A DNA stretch of 64,000 nt. Origin: DASYTH01 sp035762905. Its GTDB lineage: Bacteria > Actinomycetota > Actinomycetes > Mycobacteriales > Pseudonocardiaceae. Where the stretch lies: contig NZ_DASUCC010000135.1 of the NCBI RefSeq assembly GCF_035762905.1, positions 1 to 64,000 on the forward strand. Reading direction: 5' to 3'. Numbering within the stretch: the first letter of the stretch is position 1; the number at the start of each line of letters is the position of its first letter. Shown one piece after another: positions 9,355 to 19,900 of this stretch. The notes under the pieces were generated by a model. The model saw nothing but the letters and a program-made list of their open reading frames with translations, ran no database searches and was not told the DNA's origin. The position numbers and the translations under genes were made by a program.

Positions 9355-12300
9355 GTGAACGTGTTCCGCCGCTCGGGACGCCCGGTTCGGTCTGGTACCA
9401 GATGGACGGTCACCGCGCTGGCCATCTCACTGATCGTCACCACGGTGTCGACGATCGGTGGCGGCACTCCGGTCGCGGAGGCGGCGCAGGGCCCGACACC
9501 GGCATGGACGAAGTCCGTCACCGGCCTGTATGCGATCAAACCTGCCACCACGGCTGCCCGACCGGACGCAGCCCGCCAGCCCTTCACCCCGCCCCCCGTG
9601 TCGCGGCCGGCGGCGAGCGAGGCGGACGTGACCGTTTCCACGGCGTCGGCGGGTCGGGTACGGGTGGCGAACTCGCCGCTGTGGGCCGAACCGGTTACCG
9701 GTACCGCCGGCAAGACTGCCGCCAGCGGCCCGATCTCGGTGCGGGCCGGGGTGGTGGACCAGCGGATCGCGACCCGGGCGGGGATCACCGGGGTGATCCT
9801 GACCGCGACCCCCGGAGCGGGGTCGCCCACCGGGGTGCGGGTGGGGCTGGACTACAGCGGACTGGCCGGCGCCTACGGTGGCGGGTTCGGTTCCCGCCTG
9901 CGCCTGGTCAAGCTGCCGGACTGCGTGCTGACCACTCCCGAAGTCCCGGCCTGCCAGGTGCAGACCCCGGTGGAGTCGGTCAACGACGCCAAGACAGCCT
10001 CGCTGTCGACCGTGATCCCGACCCGACTGTCCGGCAAGGAAGCCGCAGCGGCCGGTGGCGACACGGCGGCGCCACGGATGGTGCTGGCGGCGGTTTCCGG
10101 CGGGGACTCGGCCTCCGGGGGCGGGTCGTTCTCGGCGACGACGCTCACACCATCTGGTTCTTGGGCGGCGGGCCTTCAGTCTGGTGCGTTTACCTACGCC
10201 TATCCGATCATGGTTCCGCCTGCGGCGTCGAGCCTGGCACCCAAAGTGGGGCTGTCGTACGACTCGGGCTCGGTGGATGCGCGTACGGCGTCGAGTCAGG
10301 CGCAGGCGTCCTGGGTGGGGGATGGGTGGTCGACGCCGTCGTCGTTCATCGAGCAGTCGTTCGTGCCGTGCGCGGATTCACCCGGTGGGTCTCCGTCGCC
10401 GGTGGCCACGCAGGATCAGTGTTATGCGGGCCAGATCTTGACGATTTCCCTGAACGGAAGCTCGACCGCTCTGGTCTGGGATGCCGGCCGAGGTGTGTAT
10501 CGGCTGGCCGGCGACGACGGGTCGGTAGTCACGCGGATCACGGGGAGCAACAACGGATCCGGCACGTACAACACCGAGTACTGGACGGTGACGCAGCGGG
10601 ACGGCACCAAATACTTCTTTGGCCGTAATCAGCTGCCCGGCTGGAGCGCTGGAAAGCCGACGACCAACTCGGTGGATTCGGTGCCGGTGTTCTCCTCCCA
10701 TCCGGGGGATCCGTGTTACAACCCGGCCGGCTTCGCTCAGTCCCGGTGCACCATGGCCTACCGGTGGAACCTGGACTACGTCGTGGACATCCACCGCAAC
10801 GCGATGTCCTACTTCTACAAGCAGGACACCAACTATTACGGCGCCAACAACGGCACCGCCAACGTGTCCTACGTGCGGGATTCACATCTGGACCACATCG
10901 ATTACGGCTTTGTCGACGGCGCCGTCTACACCTCCGCCGCCCCGAACCAGGTGCTCTTCACCACCGGGGATCGCTGCCTGTCCGGAATCTGCAGCCCGCT
11001 GTCGGCGAGCACGGCATCGAATTGGCCGGACGTGCCGTATGACCTCAACTGCGCCGCCGGCGCCAGCTGCGCCACCCGATCGCCGTCGTTCTGGTCGACC
11101 GTGCGGCTGACCACCATCGCCACCCAGCAGTACAGCACGGCCCAAAGCCGGTATCTGCCCGTGGATTCCTGGGCGCTGACCCAAACCATCCCGGGGTTCG
11201 GCGCCGGCAACCCGACCAGCCCCACCCTGTGGCTGTCCGGCATCACCCGCACCGGCCAGGACACCACCGCCGGCGGGTCGAGCTCGCCGATCACCCTGCC
11301 CACGATCTCCTTCGCCGGCCAGGGGTTGCAGAACCGGGTTGACACCCTCACCGACAACCTGGTGCCGTTGACCCGGATGCGGATCAGCGCCATCACCACC
11401 GAGACCGGCGCCACCATCGGAGTGGCCTATGCCGGCGCGGACTGCACCGGCCCGGTGAGCATCGACCCGTCTGCCAACACTCACCGGTGTTTCCCGGTGA
11501 AGTGGACCCCGCCCGGGCGCACCCAGCCGGTGGATGACTGGTTCCACAAATACCCCGTCGTCAGCGTGACCGAAACGGACAACACTGGGCGCGCACCCGC
11601 CACGTTCACCGGCTACACCTACCGCGGCGCGGCCTGGCACTACGACGACAACGAAATCGTCCAACCCAAGAACCGCACCTGGGGCCAGTGGCGCGGCTAT
11701 GCCGGTGTGCAGGTGCGCACCGGGCATGACCCCGACTCGCAAACCCTGTCCGACACGACCTATTACCAGGGCATGGACGGCGACATCCTGCCCAACAACG
11801 TGACCCGGTCGATCACCATGATCGACTCCCAGGGCGGCGCGCACCGCGACGCCGCCCAACTTGCCGGGCGGGTGCTCGAGTCCACCAGCTACCGCGGTGA
11901 CGGCGGGCCCATCGATGGCTCCACCATCACCTCATACTGGATCTCCCCACCCAACGCCACCCGCGCCCGCACCGGGCTGCCGGCCCTGACCGCCGTGTAC
12001 ACGGGCCCGGCGGAGACGTGGTCGCGGCAGGCGATCACCAGCACCACCCCCACCAGTTGGCGCATCACCGAAACCGACCACACCTACGACCCGGCCACCG
12101 GGCTCCTGGTCCACACCTACGACCACGGCGACCTGGCCCATCCCGAGCAGGTCACCTGCACCACCACCAGCTACGCCCCGGCCAACACGGCGGCCAACCT
12201 GGTCGGGCTGGTTTCCGAGGTCGAAGTCCTGGCCCTGCCGTGCGGTGGCAGTTCGCCCAACGGGGCTTCCGCCCCCGGCTCAGGGCAACTCAACGCCCTG

Positions 12301-15300
12301 ACCGCACCGGCCACTGTGAACCGCCCAGGGGATGTGATCTCGGCGGTGCGCACCTTCTACGACAACCCCGCCCTCGCGCGCACCTGGCCGCAACCGGCCA
12401 ACCCGACCTGGCCCCAACCCGCGCCCACCGTCGGCGACGTGTCGGTGATCCGGGCTGCCACCGGCTACACCGGCGGCAGCTACACCTACCAGACCACCAA
12501 CGCCGTCGTGGCCGACTCCTACGGCCGACCGGTCGAGAACTACGACGCGCGTGGCAACAAGACCACCACCGCGTACACCATGTCCGGCAACCTGGTCACC
12601 GCCGTCGCCGGGACCAACGCCTTGGGCCAGACCTCCTCCACCACCATCGGTCCCGCCCGGGGTCTGGTGGTGGCGACCAAGGATCCCAACAACATCACCG
12701 CCACCCTGCGCTACGACGCGCTCGGCCGGCTGGTGAGTGCCTGGGGGGCCAGCCGGCCCACCACCAGCCCGCCGAACGTCACCTTCGCCTACGCGCTGTC
12801 GCAGACCGCGCCGTCGGTGGTGACCTCCACCCGGATGAACGAGGGGCAGGGTGTGATCCTGTCCACCGCGATCTTCGACTCGCTGCTGCGCCCGGTGCAG
12901 ACGCAGACCCCGACTCCGCAGGGTGGTCGGCTGCTGACCAACACCTTCTACGACTCACATGGCTGGGTGACCAAGAAGAACAACCCGTACTGGTCCTCCG
13001 ACACCCCGCCCAACGGGACGCTGGTCCAGGCACCGGACAACGAGATCCTCAACCAGGAGCGCTACACCTATGACGGTCTGGCTCGCCCCATCAGCACCGT
13101 CTCCACCCGCGCCGCGGTCCCGATCGAAACCACCAGCACCGTCTACCAGGGCGACCGGACCACGGTGTTCCCGCCCTCCGGAGGCGTGATCACCTCGACC
13201 GTGGTCGACGCCCGCGGCCGCACCACCCACCTGGACCAGTACACCACCGGCCCGACCGTTTCCGCGCCCGCCAACACCTTCACCGGTGTGTTCGGCATCA
13301 GCGGCGGGGTGCGGCAGACCACCCGGTTCACCTACGACCACCAGGGCCGGCCGTGGCAGCGCATCGACCCCGCCGGCAACACCTGGACCACCACCTACAA
13401 CCTGCTCGGCCAGGTGACCAGCAGCAGCGATCCGGACACCGGCACCACCACGACCAGCTACGACCCCGCCGGCAACATCGCGGCCACCACCGACGCCAAC
13501 AACCGCACCCTCAGCTACGCCTACGACGCCCTCAACCGCAAAATCGCCCAGTACAACGGCCCCAACACCTCCTCACCCAAACTGGCCTCCTGGACCTACG
13601 ACGGCGCCGGCGCCACGCCCGCGTTGGCCAACGCCATCGGCCACCTCACCGCTCAGTCGTCCTATGTGGTCAGTGGCGGCGTTACCTATGCCTACACCCA
13701 GGCCAATACCGGCGGGTTCAACAACTGGGGCAAGTCCCTGGCTGACACGGTGACCATTCCCAGCATCGAGGGCGCGCTAGCCGGCAGTTACAAGGTCACC
13801 CACCAGTACACCGCGAACACCAGTCTGCCCGCCCGCGACATCTACACCGCCGCCGGTGGACTGCCCGCCGAAGCCGCGGCCTACGCCTACGCCCCGCCGC
13901 TCGACCTGCCCACCGGCGTGGCCGGCGGCACTGTCGCCTTTGCCAGCAACACCACCTACGACGCCTACAGCCGCCCCATACAAGAACAGATCAACTACGG
14001 GCCCAACTTCGGCTACCTCAGCTACAGCTACGACGACCACACCGGACGGCTGGCCACCAGCGGCGTCTACGGATCCCCCGCTCGGATCCAGGACGTGGCC
14101 TACCGCTACGACCTGGCCGGGAACCTGACCAGCCAGACCACCGTCCGCACCACCGGCGCCACCGAAACCGAGTGCTACGGCTACGACAGCCTGGCCCGGC
14201 TCACCCAAGCCTGGACCGCGACCGACCTCTGCACCGCCGACCCGGCCACCAACAACGGCGCCACCGTCGGCACAGGTCTCGGGGCATCCAGCGCGTACTG
14301 GACCAGCTGGACCTTCGACCAGCTCGGCCAGCGCACCAACCAAACCCAACACGGCCTCGGCGGCACCGCCGACACCGTCTCCACCTACACCTACCCCAAT
14401 CCCGGTACCATCCAGCCGCACACGCTGACCTCCACCAGCACCACCGGACCCACCGGCACCGTGGCCACCTCCTACGGCTACGACGCGGCCGGCAACACCA
14501 CCAGCCGCACCCGCCCCGGCGCCAACCAGACCCTGACCTGGACCCACACCGGTCAGCCGGCCAGCATCACCACCTCCGCCGGGACCACCAGCTACGTCTA
14601 CGACGCCGCCAACAGCGTCCTGCTCCGCAAGGATCCCGGTAAGACCACGCTGTACCTGCCCAACCAGGAGTTGGTGCTCAACACCAGCACCAATGCCGTC
14701 ACCGGTCAACGCTTCTACCCCCTGCCCGGCGGCGGCACGGCCATCCGCACCGGCCCCGGGCTGACCTACAAGTACGAGATCAGCGACCCGCACGGCACCG
14801 GCACCCTCGCCCTGGACAACACCGCCCAGATCCCCACCTGGCGGCAAACCACCCCCTACGGCGAACTCCGCGGCACCCCACCCGCCAGTTGGCCCACCAA
14901 CCACCAATTCCTCGGCAAACCCCACAACCCCACCACCGGCTACACCACCATCGGTGCCCGCACCTATGACCCCGTCCTCGGCCGCTTCCTCTCCGTCGAC
15001 CCCATCCTCGACTCGGCCAACCCCCAACAATGGGCCGGCTACACCTACGCCAACAACAACCCCACCACCCTCTCCGACCCCAGCGGCCTCCGCCCGGCCG
15101 GCTGCGAAGAGTTCCATCTCAACTGCGCCACTGGCGGCACCCACATGTCGTCCGACCCCGCCGAACAGGCCCGACACGAAGGCCTCCAGGCGCAGGCCGT
15201 GATCCGGGCCAACCTCTCACCAAAGATGGCCAAACCGGTGACGGGCAAACCACTGTCCAAGCCGACGTTCGAGGCACTGAAGGCCGCTGGATACAAGGGA

Positions 15301-16374
15301 TCCCAGGACTACAACTGGGCAGACGCGATCGAGTTCGGCAAGCGGCCCGGCATCGGTTTCGACACGTTCTGCCAGAACGCGTTGCAACTGTCAGCCGAAG
15401 CGTGCCGAGCGGCCCGGCCCGACATGTACAACGACGACATCGGCGCCCTGGTGCACGGGATCCTCGACGTGGCCGGGTTCATCCCGGTGCTCGGCGAGAT
15501 CGCGGACGGCATCAACGCACTGGCCTATCTGGCCGAAGGCGACTGGCAAAATGCCGCCATCTCGGCCGTCAGCCTCATCCCGGGAGTCGGCGATCTCGCC
15601 AAGGGTGCCCGCTATGCCGACGAACTTGCCGGTGTGGGGAAGGCCGGCTGCAGTTTCACCGGCGACACCAAGGTCCTCATGGCCGACGGCACCACCAAAC
15701 CTATCGCCAACGTCAAAGTCGGTGACAAGGTCCTGGCCACCGACCCTGACGCCGGCGAGACCGTACCCCGTGAAGTCCTGGCCATTATCGTCCACACCGA
15801 CGAAGGTGACATGACCGAACTCACCGTCACCACCCAGGACGGCGAAACCGGCACCGTCAAGGCCACCAGCTGGCACCTTGTCTACAACGAGGACACACGC
15901 AGTTTCACCCCTATCGGCGACCTCGATCCCGGCGCCCATCTACACTCAACCAACAACACCCAGCCCACTGTTGCCAAGGTCCACCACTACACCCAGTACC
16001 AACCCGTCTACGACCTCGCCATCAATGACATCCACACGTTCCACATCCTCGCCGGCCCAACCCCCATTCTTGTCCACAACTGTCCGGCCGCGGACGACCT
16101 CGATGCCGCATCGGGAATCCAACCGTCGCGTGGATCGACAGGCCGGACCACACCGGGTGGAGCGAATGAGCAACGGGCAATGGATCTCGTCAAAGGGAAT
16201 CCGCAATACGGTAACCGGCTTCCTGTCACCATGGGTGACCCGAGATGGTCCGCCGATGACGGCTGGGTAAAGATGGAGCAGACGGTGGATGGCGTTGAAA
16301 TCCACTATGTGTACAACACAAACACCGGTGTCGCTGACGACTTCAAATTCAAGGACTGGAGTGAGGGGCCATGA
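9355..16374 (+). CDS. secreted RHS/YD-repeat polymorphic toxin with C-terminal Hint autoprotease and toxin tip
   Basis: 2,339 aa. The GTG at 9,355 is chosen because GGAGG lies at 9,344-9,348; the frame runs 21 codons further upstream without a ribosome site. Residues 1-45 form a signal/anchor (WTVTALAISLIVTTVSTIGG). An SpvB-like beta region (VPPAASSLAPKVGLSYDSGS) is followed by many YD repeats and the RHS core signature (GRFLSVDPILDSANPQQWAG, about residues 1,876-1,900). A short linker and hydrophobic stretch lead into a Hint domain. Its parts are nucleophile Cys2099 (CSFTGDTKV), the TxxH box Thr2171-His2174, and the terminal His-Asn-Cys at 2241-2243. All key autocleavage residues are present. 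Cleavage at the Asn would free a 97-residue tip ending in DDFKFKDWSEGP, whose activity I do not recognise. The stop codon overlaps the next gene (ATGA), a putative immunity protein. Confidence 0.9.
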   Translation: MNVFRRSGRPVRSGTRWTVTALAISLIVTTVSTIGGGTPVAEAAQGPTPAWTKSVTGLYAIKPATTAARPDAARQPFTPPPVSRPAASEADVTVSTASAGRVRVANSPLWAEPVTGTAGKTAASGPISVRAGVVDQRIATRAGITGVILTATPGAGSPTGVRVGLDYSGLAGAYGGGFGSRLRLVKLPDCVLTTPEVPACQVQTPVESVNDAKTASLSTVIPTRLSGKEAAAAGGDTAAPRMVLAAVSGGDSASGGGSFSATTLTPSGSWAAGLQSGAFTYAYPIMVPPAASSLAPKVGLSYDSGSVDARTASSQAQASWVGDGWSTPSSFIEQSFVPCADSPGGSPSPVATQDQCYAGQILTISLNGSSTALVWDAGRGVYRLAGDDGSVVTRITGSNNGSGTYNTEYWTVTQRDGTKYFFGRNQLPGWSAGKPTTNSVDSVPVFSSHPGDPCYNPAGFAQSRCTMAYRWNLDYVVDIHRNAMSYFYKQDTNYYGANNGTANVSYVRDSHLDHIDYGFVDGAVYTSAAPNQVLFTTGDRCLSGICSPLSASTASNWPDVPYDLNCAAGASCATRSPSFWSTVRLTTIATQQYSTAQSRYLPVDSWALTQTIPGFGAGNPTSPTLWLSGITRTGQDTTAGGSSSPITLPTISFAGQGLQNRVDTLTDNLVPLTRMRISAITTETGATIGVAYAGADCTGPVSIDPSANTHRCFPVKWTPPGRTQPVDDWFHKYPVVSVTETDNTGRAPATFTGYTYRGAAWHYDDNEIVQPKNRTWGQWRGYAGVQVRTGHDPDSQTLSDTTYYQGMDGDILPNNVTRSITMIDSQGGAHRDAAQLAGRVLESTSYRGDGGPIDGSTITSYWISPPNATRARTGLPALTAVYTGPAETWSRQAITSTTPTSWRITETDHTYDPATGLLVHTYDHGDLAHPEQVTCTTTSYAPANTAANLVGLVSEVEVLALPCGGSSPNGASAPGSGQLNALTAPATVNRPGDVISAVRTFYDNPALARTWPQPANPTWPQPAPTVGDVSVIRAATGYTGGSYTYQTTNAVVADSYGRPVENYDARGNKTTTAYTMSGNLVTAVAGTNALGQTSSTTIGPARGLVVATKDPNNITATLRYDALGRLVSAWGASRPTTSPPNVTFAYALSQTAPSVVTSTRMNEGQGVILSTAIFDSLLRPVQTQTPTPQGGRLLTNTFYDSHGWVTKKNNPYWSSDTPPNGTLVQAPDNEILNQERYTYDGLARPISTVSTRAAVPIETTSTVYQGDRTTVFPPSGGVITSTVVDARGRTTHLDQYTTGPTVSAPANTFTGVFGISGGVRQTTRFTYDHQGRPWQRIDPAGNTWTTTYNLLGQVTSSSDPDTGTTTTSYDPAGNIAATTDANNRTLSYAYDALNRKIAQYNGPNTSSPKLASWTYDGAGATPALANAIGHLTAQSSYVVSGGVTYAYTQANTGGFNNWGKSLADTVTIPSIEGALAGSYKVTHQYTANTSLPARDIYTAAGGLPAEAAAYAYAPPLDLPTGVAGGTVAFASNTTYDAYSRPIQEQINYGPNFGYLSYSYDDHTGRLATSGVYGSPARIQDVAYRYDLAGNLTSQTTVRTTGATETECYGYDSLARLTQAWTATDLCTADPATNNGATVGTGLGASSAYWTSWTFDQLGQRTNQTQHGLGGTADTVSTYTYPNPGTIQPHTLTSTSTTGPTGTVATSYGYDAAGNTTSRTRPGANQTLTWTHTGQPASITTSAGTTSYVYDAANSVLLRKDPGKTTLYLPNQELVLNTSTNAVTGQRFYPLPGGGTAIRTGPGLTYKYEISDPHGTGTLALDNTAQIPTWRQTTPYGELRGTPPASWPTNHQFLGKPHNPTTGYTTIGARTYDPVLGRFLSVDPILDSANPQQWAGYTYANNNPTTLSDPSGLRPAGCEEFHLNCATGGTHMSSDPAEQARHEGLQAQAVIRANLSPKMAKPVTGKPLSKPTFEALKAAGYKGSQDYNWADAIEFGKRPGIGFDTFCQNALQLSAEACRAARPDMYNDDIGALVHGILDVAGFIPVLGEIADGINALAYLAEGDWQNAAISAVSLIPGVGDLAKGARYADELAGVGKAGCSFTGDTKVLMADGTTKPIANVKVGDKVLATDPDAGETVPREVLAIIVHTDEGDMTELTVTTQDGETGTVKATSWHLVYNEDTRSFTPIGDLDPGAHLHSTNNTQPTVAKVHHYTQYQPVYDLAINDIHTFHILAGPTPILVHNCPAADDLDAASGIQPSRGSTGRTTPGGANEQRAMDLVKGNPQYGNRLPVTMGDPRWSADDGWVKMEQTVDGVEIHYVYNTNTGVADDFKFKDWSEGP

Positions 16375-16766
16375 GATTGGTGTGCGTCGGCAGCGTCGGC
16401 AGTGATTTGCCTCCAGATGTGCTCGAGAAGTCTGGCAATACGCCGGCAAGCAGGTTCAACGTGACAGTTGGCCAAGAATACGTTGCTCGTGCCATGGCTG
16501 CTTGGACGTACGGCCTTGGTGTGCTCGTGGTCGATGACACAGGAAAGCCAAATTGGAAACCGATGGATCTCTTCGAGGTCTCCGATGGGCGTATCTCTCC
16601 CGGTTGGGAATTTTCGACCGTCAAGGATCGTGATCCGGTTCTTGCGCTATGGGGATATCCAACCCTCATTCGCGATCCACGGCACCATGACGATCTCATC
16701 GAACGAAAATTGCCAGCCTACAGGATATTTCTCCAAGAAACCGGGGATATCGACGGCGATCGATGA
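16371..16766 (+). CDS. putative immunity protein for the RHS toxin
   Basis: 131 aa, acidic, no signal peptide and no membrane segment, so cytoplasmic. The start ATG overlaps the RHS stop codon (ATGA), implying translational coupling. The sequence has an alpha/beta feel: MRLVCVGSVGSDLPPDV, then a YGLGVLVVDDTGKPNWKPMDLFEV strand-loop-strand region and a WGYPTLIRDPRHHDDLIER helix. I cannot name the family with certainty. The assignment rests on position (immediately after a Hint-released tip), small size and lower GC at the end than its neighbours, all typical of immunity genes in polymorphic toxin loci. Confidence 0.65.
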   Translation: MRLVCVGSVGSDLPPDVLEKSGNTPASRFNVTVGQEYVARAMAAWTYGLGVLVVDDTGKPNWKPMDLFEVSDGRISPGWEFSTVKDRDPVLALWGYPTLIRDPRHHDDLIERKLPAYRIFLQETGDIDGDR

Positions 16767-16929
16767 TATTGCACCGACTACGCTCGGAAGATCAACGCGG
16801 CTGGTCGGCTGAGCGCCGCAGTCAAGATCGTTGATTCGTCAGCACCAGCGATGTCTACAGAGGACTGATTGGTCAACAAGTAACACGGCGTGGATCCTGT
16901 GCCACTTGATGAGAGAGGTCCTGACTGCT

Positions 16930-19900
16930 GTGCGAACTCCGGGTCGACTCTGGCATGGATCACCAGTGTGGGTGAGGACACTGGCTCTCAGTCTCATGAC
17001 GGCGTTTGTCTCGTTAGGACTTGGCGGGCCACCGGCAACTGCAATGTCGCCTCCGACCGCGCAGCATCCGTCCGGTTCGGATCGGATCGGTGTGGCGGAA
17101 GCACTGGTTGCGGCGCGATCGAGTGGACAGCCGGTGGTGGCCGGGGCACTTACGGATCCGGTCAGTCAGGTCACGGCGCATCCGAATGGGACGCTGACCC
17201 GTCAAGTGTCGTTGCGTCCGGTGCGAGTGCGGCGGGGCAATAGTTGGGTGGGCTTGGATGCCAGTTTGGTTCGGAATGGGGAAGGTGGGTTCTCGACCGC
17301 CGCGACCACGGGCTCGGTTCGGCTGTCGGGGGGCGGCGCGGGCCCATTGATGACGCTGGCCCATCGTGGCCGTCAGGTGAGCCTCAGTCTGCCGTTTGTG
17401 CTGCCGGCACCGTCGGTGTCCGGGCATACCGCGACCTATGCCGAGGTGCTGTCCGGGGTCGATGTGGTGGTTAACACCGACGAGCAGGGTGGGGTGGCGC
17501 ACACTTTGGTGGTGAAGAACCGTGTGGCCGCGGCCAATCCGGCATTGGCCCGCTTGCGGTTGACTGCCAGCAGCCGCGACCTGTCGGCCAGCATCGACTC
17601 CGAGGGGCGGCTGCGGTTCACGGATCGCTCAGGGCGGGTCGCCTATAGTTCGCCGGCCGCGATCATGTGGGACTCCGCTCCTGCGCCGGTGGGGGCCAAA
17701 GCGGCCAGGCCCGGCAGCGTGGACCGCAGACTGGTCGAGGCCACGGGTGGCGCGTTGATCGATGCTGCCACCGGTGCGGCGATGAATTCCACGGCGCGGA
17801 CGCCGGGTGAGGCCGCCCGGGTTGCCGCGGTGGCGGTGAGCACCTCGCCGGCCGGTGTTGATCTGGTGCCGGATCAGGGGTTGTTGTCGGATCCGACGAC
17901 GGTGTACCCGGTGATGATCGACCCGACGCTGCAGCCGAACATCTGGAGTGCCTACAACGGAGACTGGACCGAGGTCGAGTCCGGTAAACCCACCACTGCG
18001 CTGTGGAACCAGAGCGGGCCGGCGCAGATCGGGAACTGTGTGTGGCCCGGGCCCCCGCCCAAGTGCAATGGGATCGGTGTGACCCGGTCGTTTTTCCAGT
18101 GGAACATCGCCGGGTTCTACAACACCACCATCTTGGCGGCGCAGGTGAACTTCACCGCGCTGTATGCCGTCGACTGCAACAGCATTGTGAAGGTGGACTG
18201 GGTCGATCCGGTCGGGCCGGGCACCAACTGGAACAACCAGCCCCATTCCTCCGGCACCCCGGGCTCGGGCGGCACCTGCTCTGGTGGGATCGGCGCGGAT
18301 GTCACCGACCAACTGCGCTACGCGGCCAACAACCACACCAACACGCTGACCTTTCGGTTGAAGGCGGCCGACGAAGGCGATACCGGCGCGGGCTGGAAGA
18401 AGTTCACCCAGAACAACGCCGTTCTCTCGGTCAGCTACGACGTCGTCCCGGTCACGCCGTGGCGTACCCAGACCTCCCCGGCGACGGTCTGCACCACCAC
18501 AACGCCTTACCCGGTGATCGGCCGCACCGACGTGTCACTGTTCGCGGCGACCTCGCTGGCCGCCGATGGGGTGGCCAAGCCGCTGGAAGCCCAGTTCGTG
18601 GTGACCAACCTGGCCACCGGCGCCACGATCAACCGGACCACTCAGACCACCGCGGGATCCTGGACCCTGGCCCCGATCGCCCAAGGCGCGTTCGCCGATG
18701 GGGACTATTCCTGGACCGTGCGGGTGTTCGACGGGCTGCTGTACTCGGGGTGGACCCCGGCCTGCCGGTTCCATGTCGACACCTCCCAACCGGGTACGCC
18801 GACCATCACCTCCACGGACTTTCCCGGTGATGGCCTCACCGGTAGGCCGGTGCGCACCCCGGGTACGGTCACGTTCTCCCCACCGGTCGGGAGTTCGACC
18901 CCGGTGGGCTACCGCTACCAGATCAACGGCGGCATCCCGGTCATCGTCAACGCCAGCAATGGTTCCTGGACCGGTACCGTCACCCCCAGCCGGATCGGCC
19001 CGAACTTCCTGACCGTGCAGGCCTTGTCCGCGGCCGGCACGCCCAGCCCCGCCGCGCAGCGCATCCTGCTCGCCACCCCACCGGCCACTCCGGACCGCGA
19101 CGGTGACCTTACCGGCGACGGCAAACCCGACCTGCTCACCGTGGGCGGCACCAACGGCACCGCCCCCGGCCTGTGGCTGACCCCCGGCACCGGCACCGGC
19201 ACCCTGGGCGCCCCGACCAACATCGGGATCCGGGGCACGGCGCTGTCCACCACCCTTGGCACACCGACGGATTGGGCAGGAACGCTGGTCACCACCGGGC
19301 AGTTCACCGGCTCGGGCATGCAGGACATCCTGGCCGTCTCCCCCAACGGCACGGTCCGCGTCTACGCCAATCCCGGCGACGGCTCCGCCCTGACCCTGGA
19401 CACCGGAACTATCACCACCCTGTTCGGCGACAGCTTCCTCGACCCCAACTGGGAACCCCTTCTCGGCCCCACTACCGCCATCACCCAAATCGTCAGCGTC
19501 GGTCATCTACCCGAAGACAGCCTGCCCAGCTCCGACTCCCGATACCCGGACCTGATCGCCACCGTCAACAACGGTGGGCATCACGAGCTGTGGTGGTTCG
19601 AACACGGCCTCGGCGCCGGGAACTTCGGCACTGCCGCGGTCGTGCTCGATGACACGGTCGACTGGTCGACCAAAACCATCGCCGCTGCTACGAAAGGCGG
19701 TCGGCCGGCGTTGCTGGTGCGGGACAACCCCACCGGTCAGGTGGACCTCTACGCCACCACCTGCACCGTCGACTGCTACAACCTCAACTGGTTCACCGAC
19801 GCCACCCGCACCGTCGCGCGTCCCGCCAGCAGCGTGCTGACCAAGACCAACGCCCCCAGCATCCTCGGCAACGACACCAACAACGACACCCACCCCGACC

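Noticed and set aside
13777..15177. Minus-strand frame of 466 codons opposite the RHS gene
   Set aside because: Glycine/valine-rich shadow of YD repeats; no ribosome site or motif.
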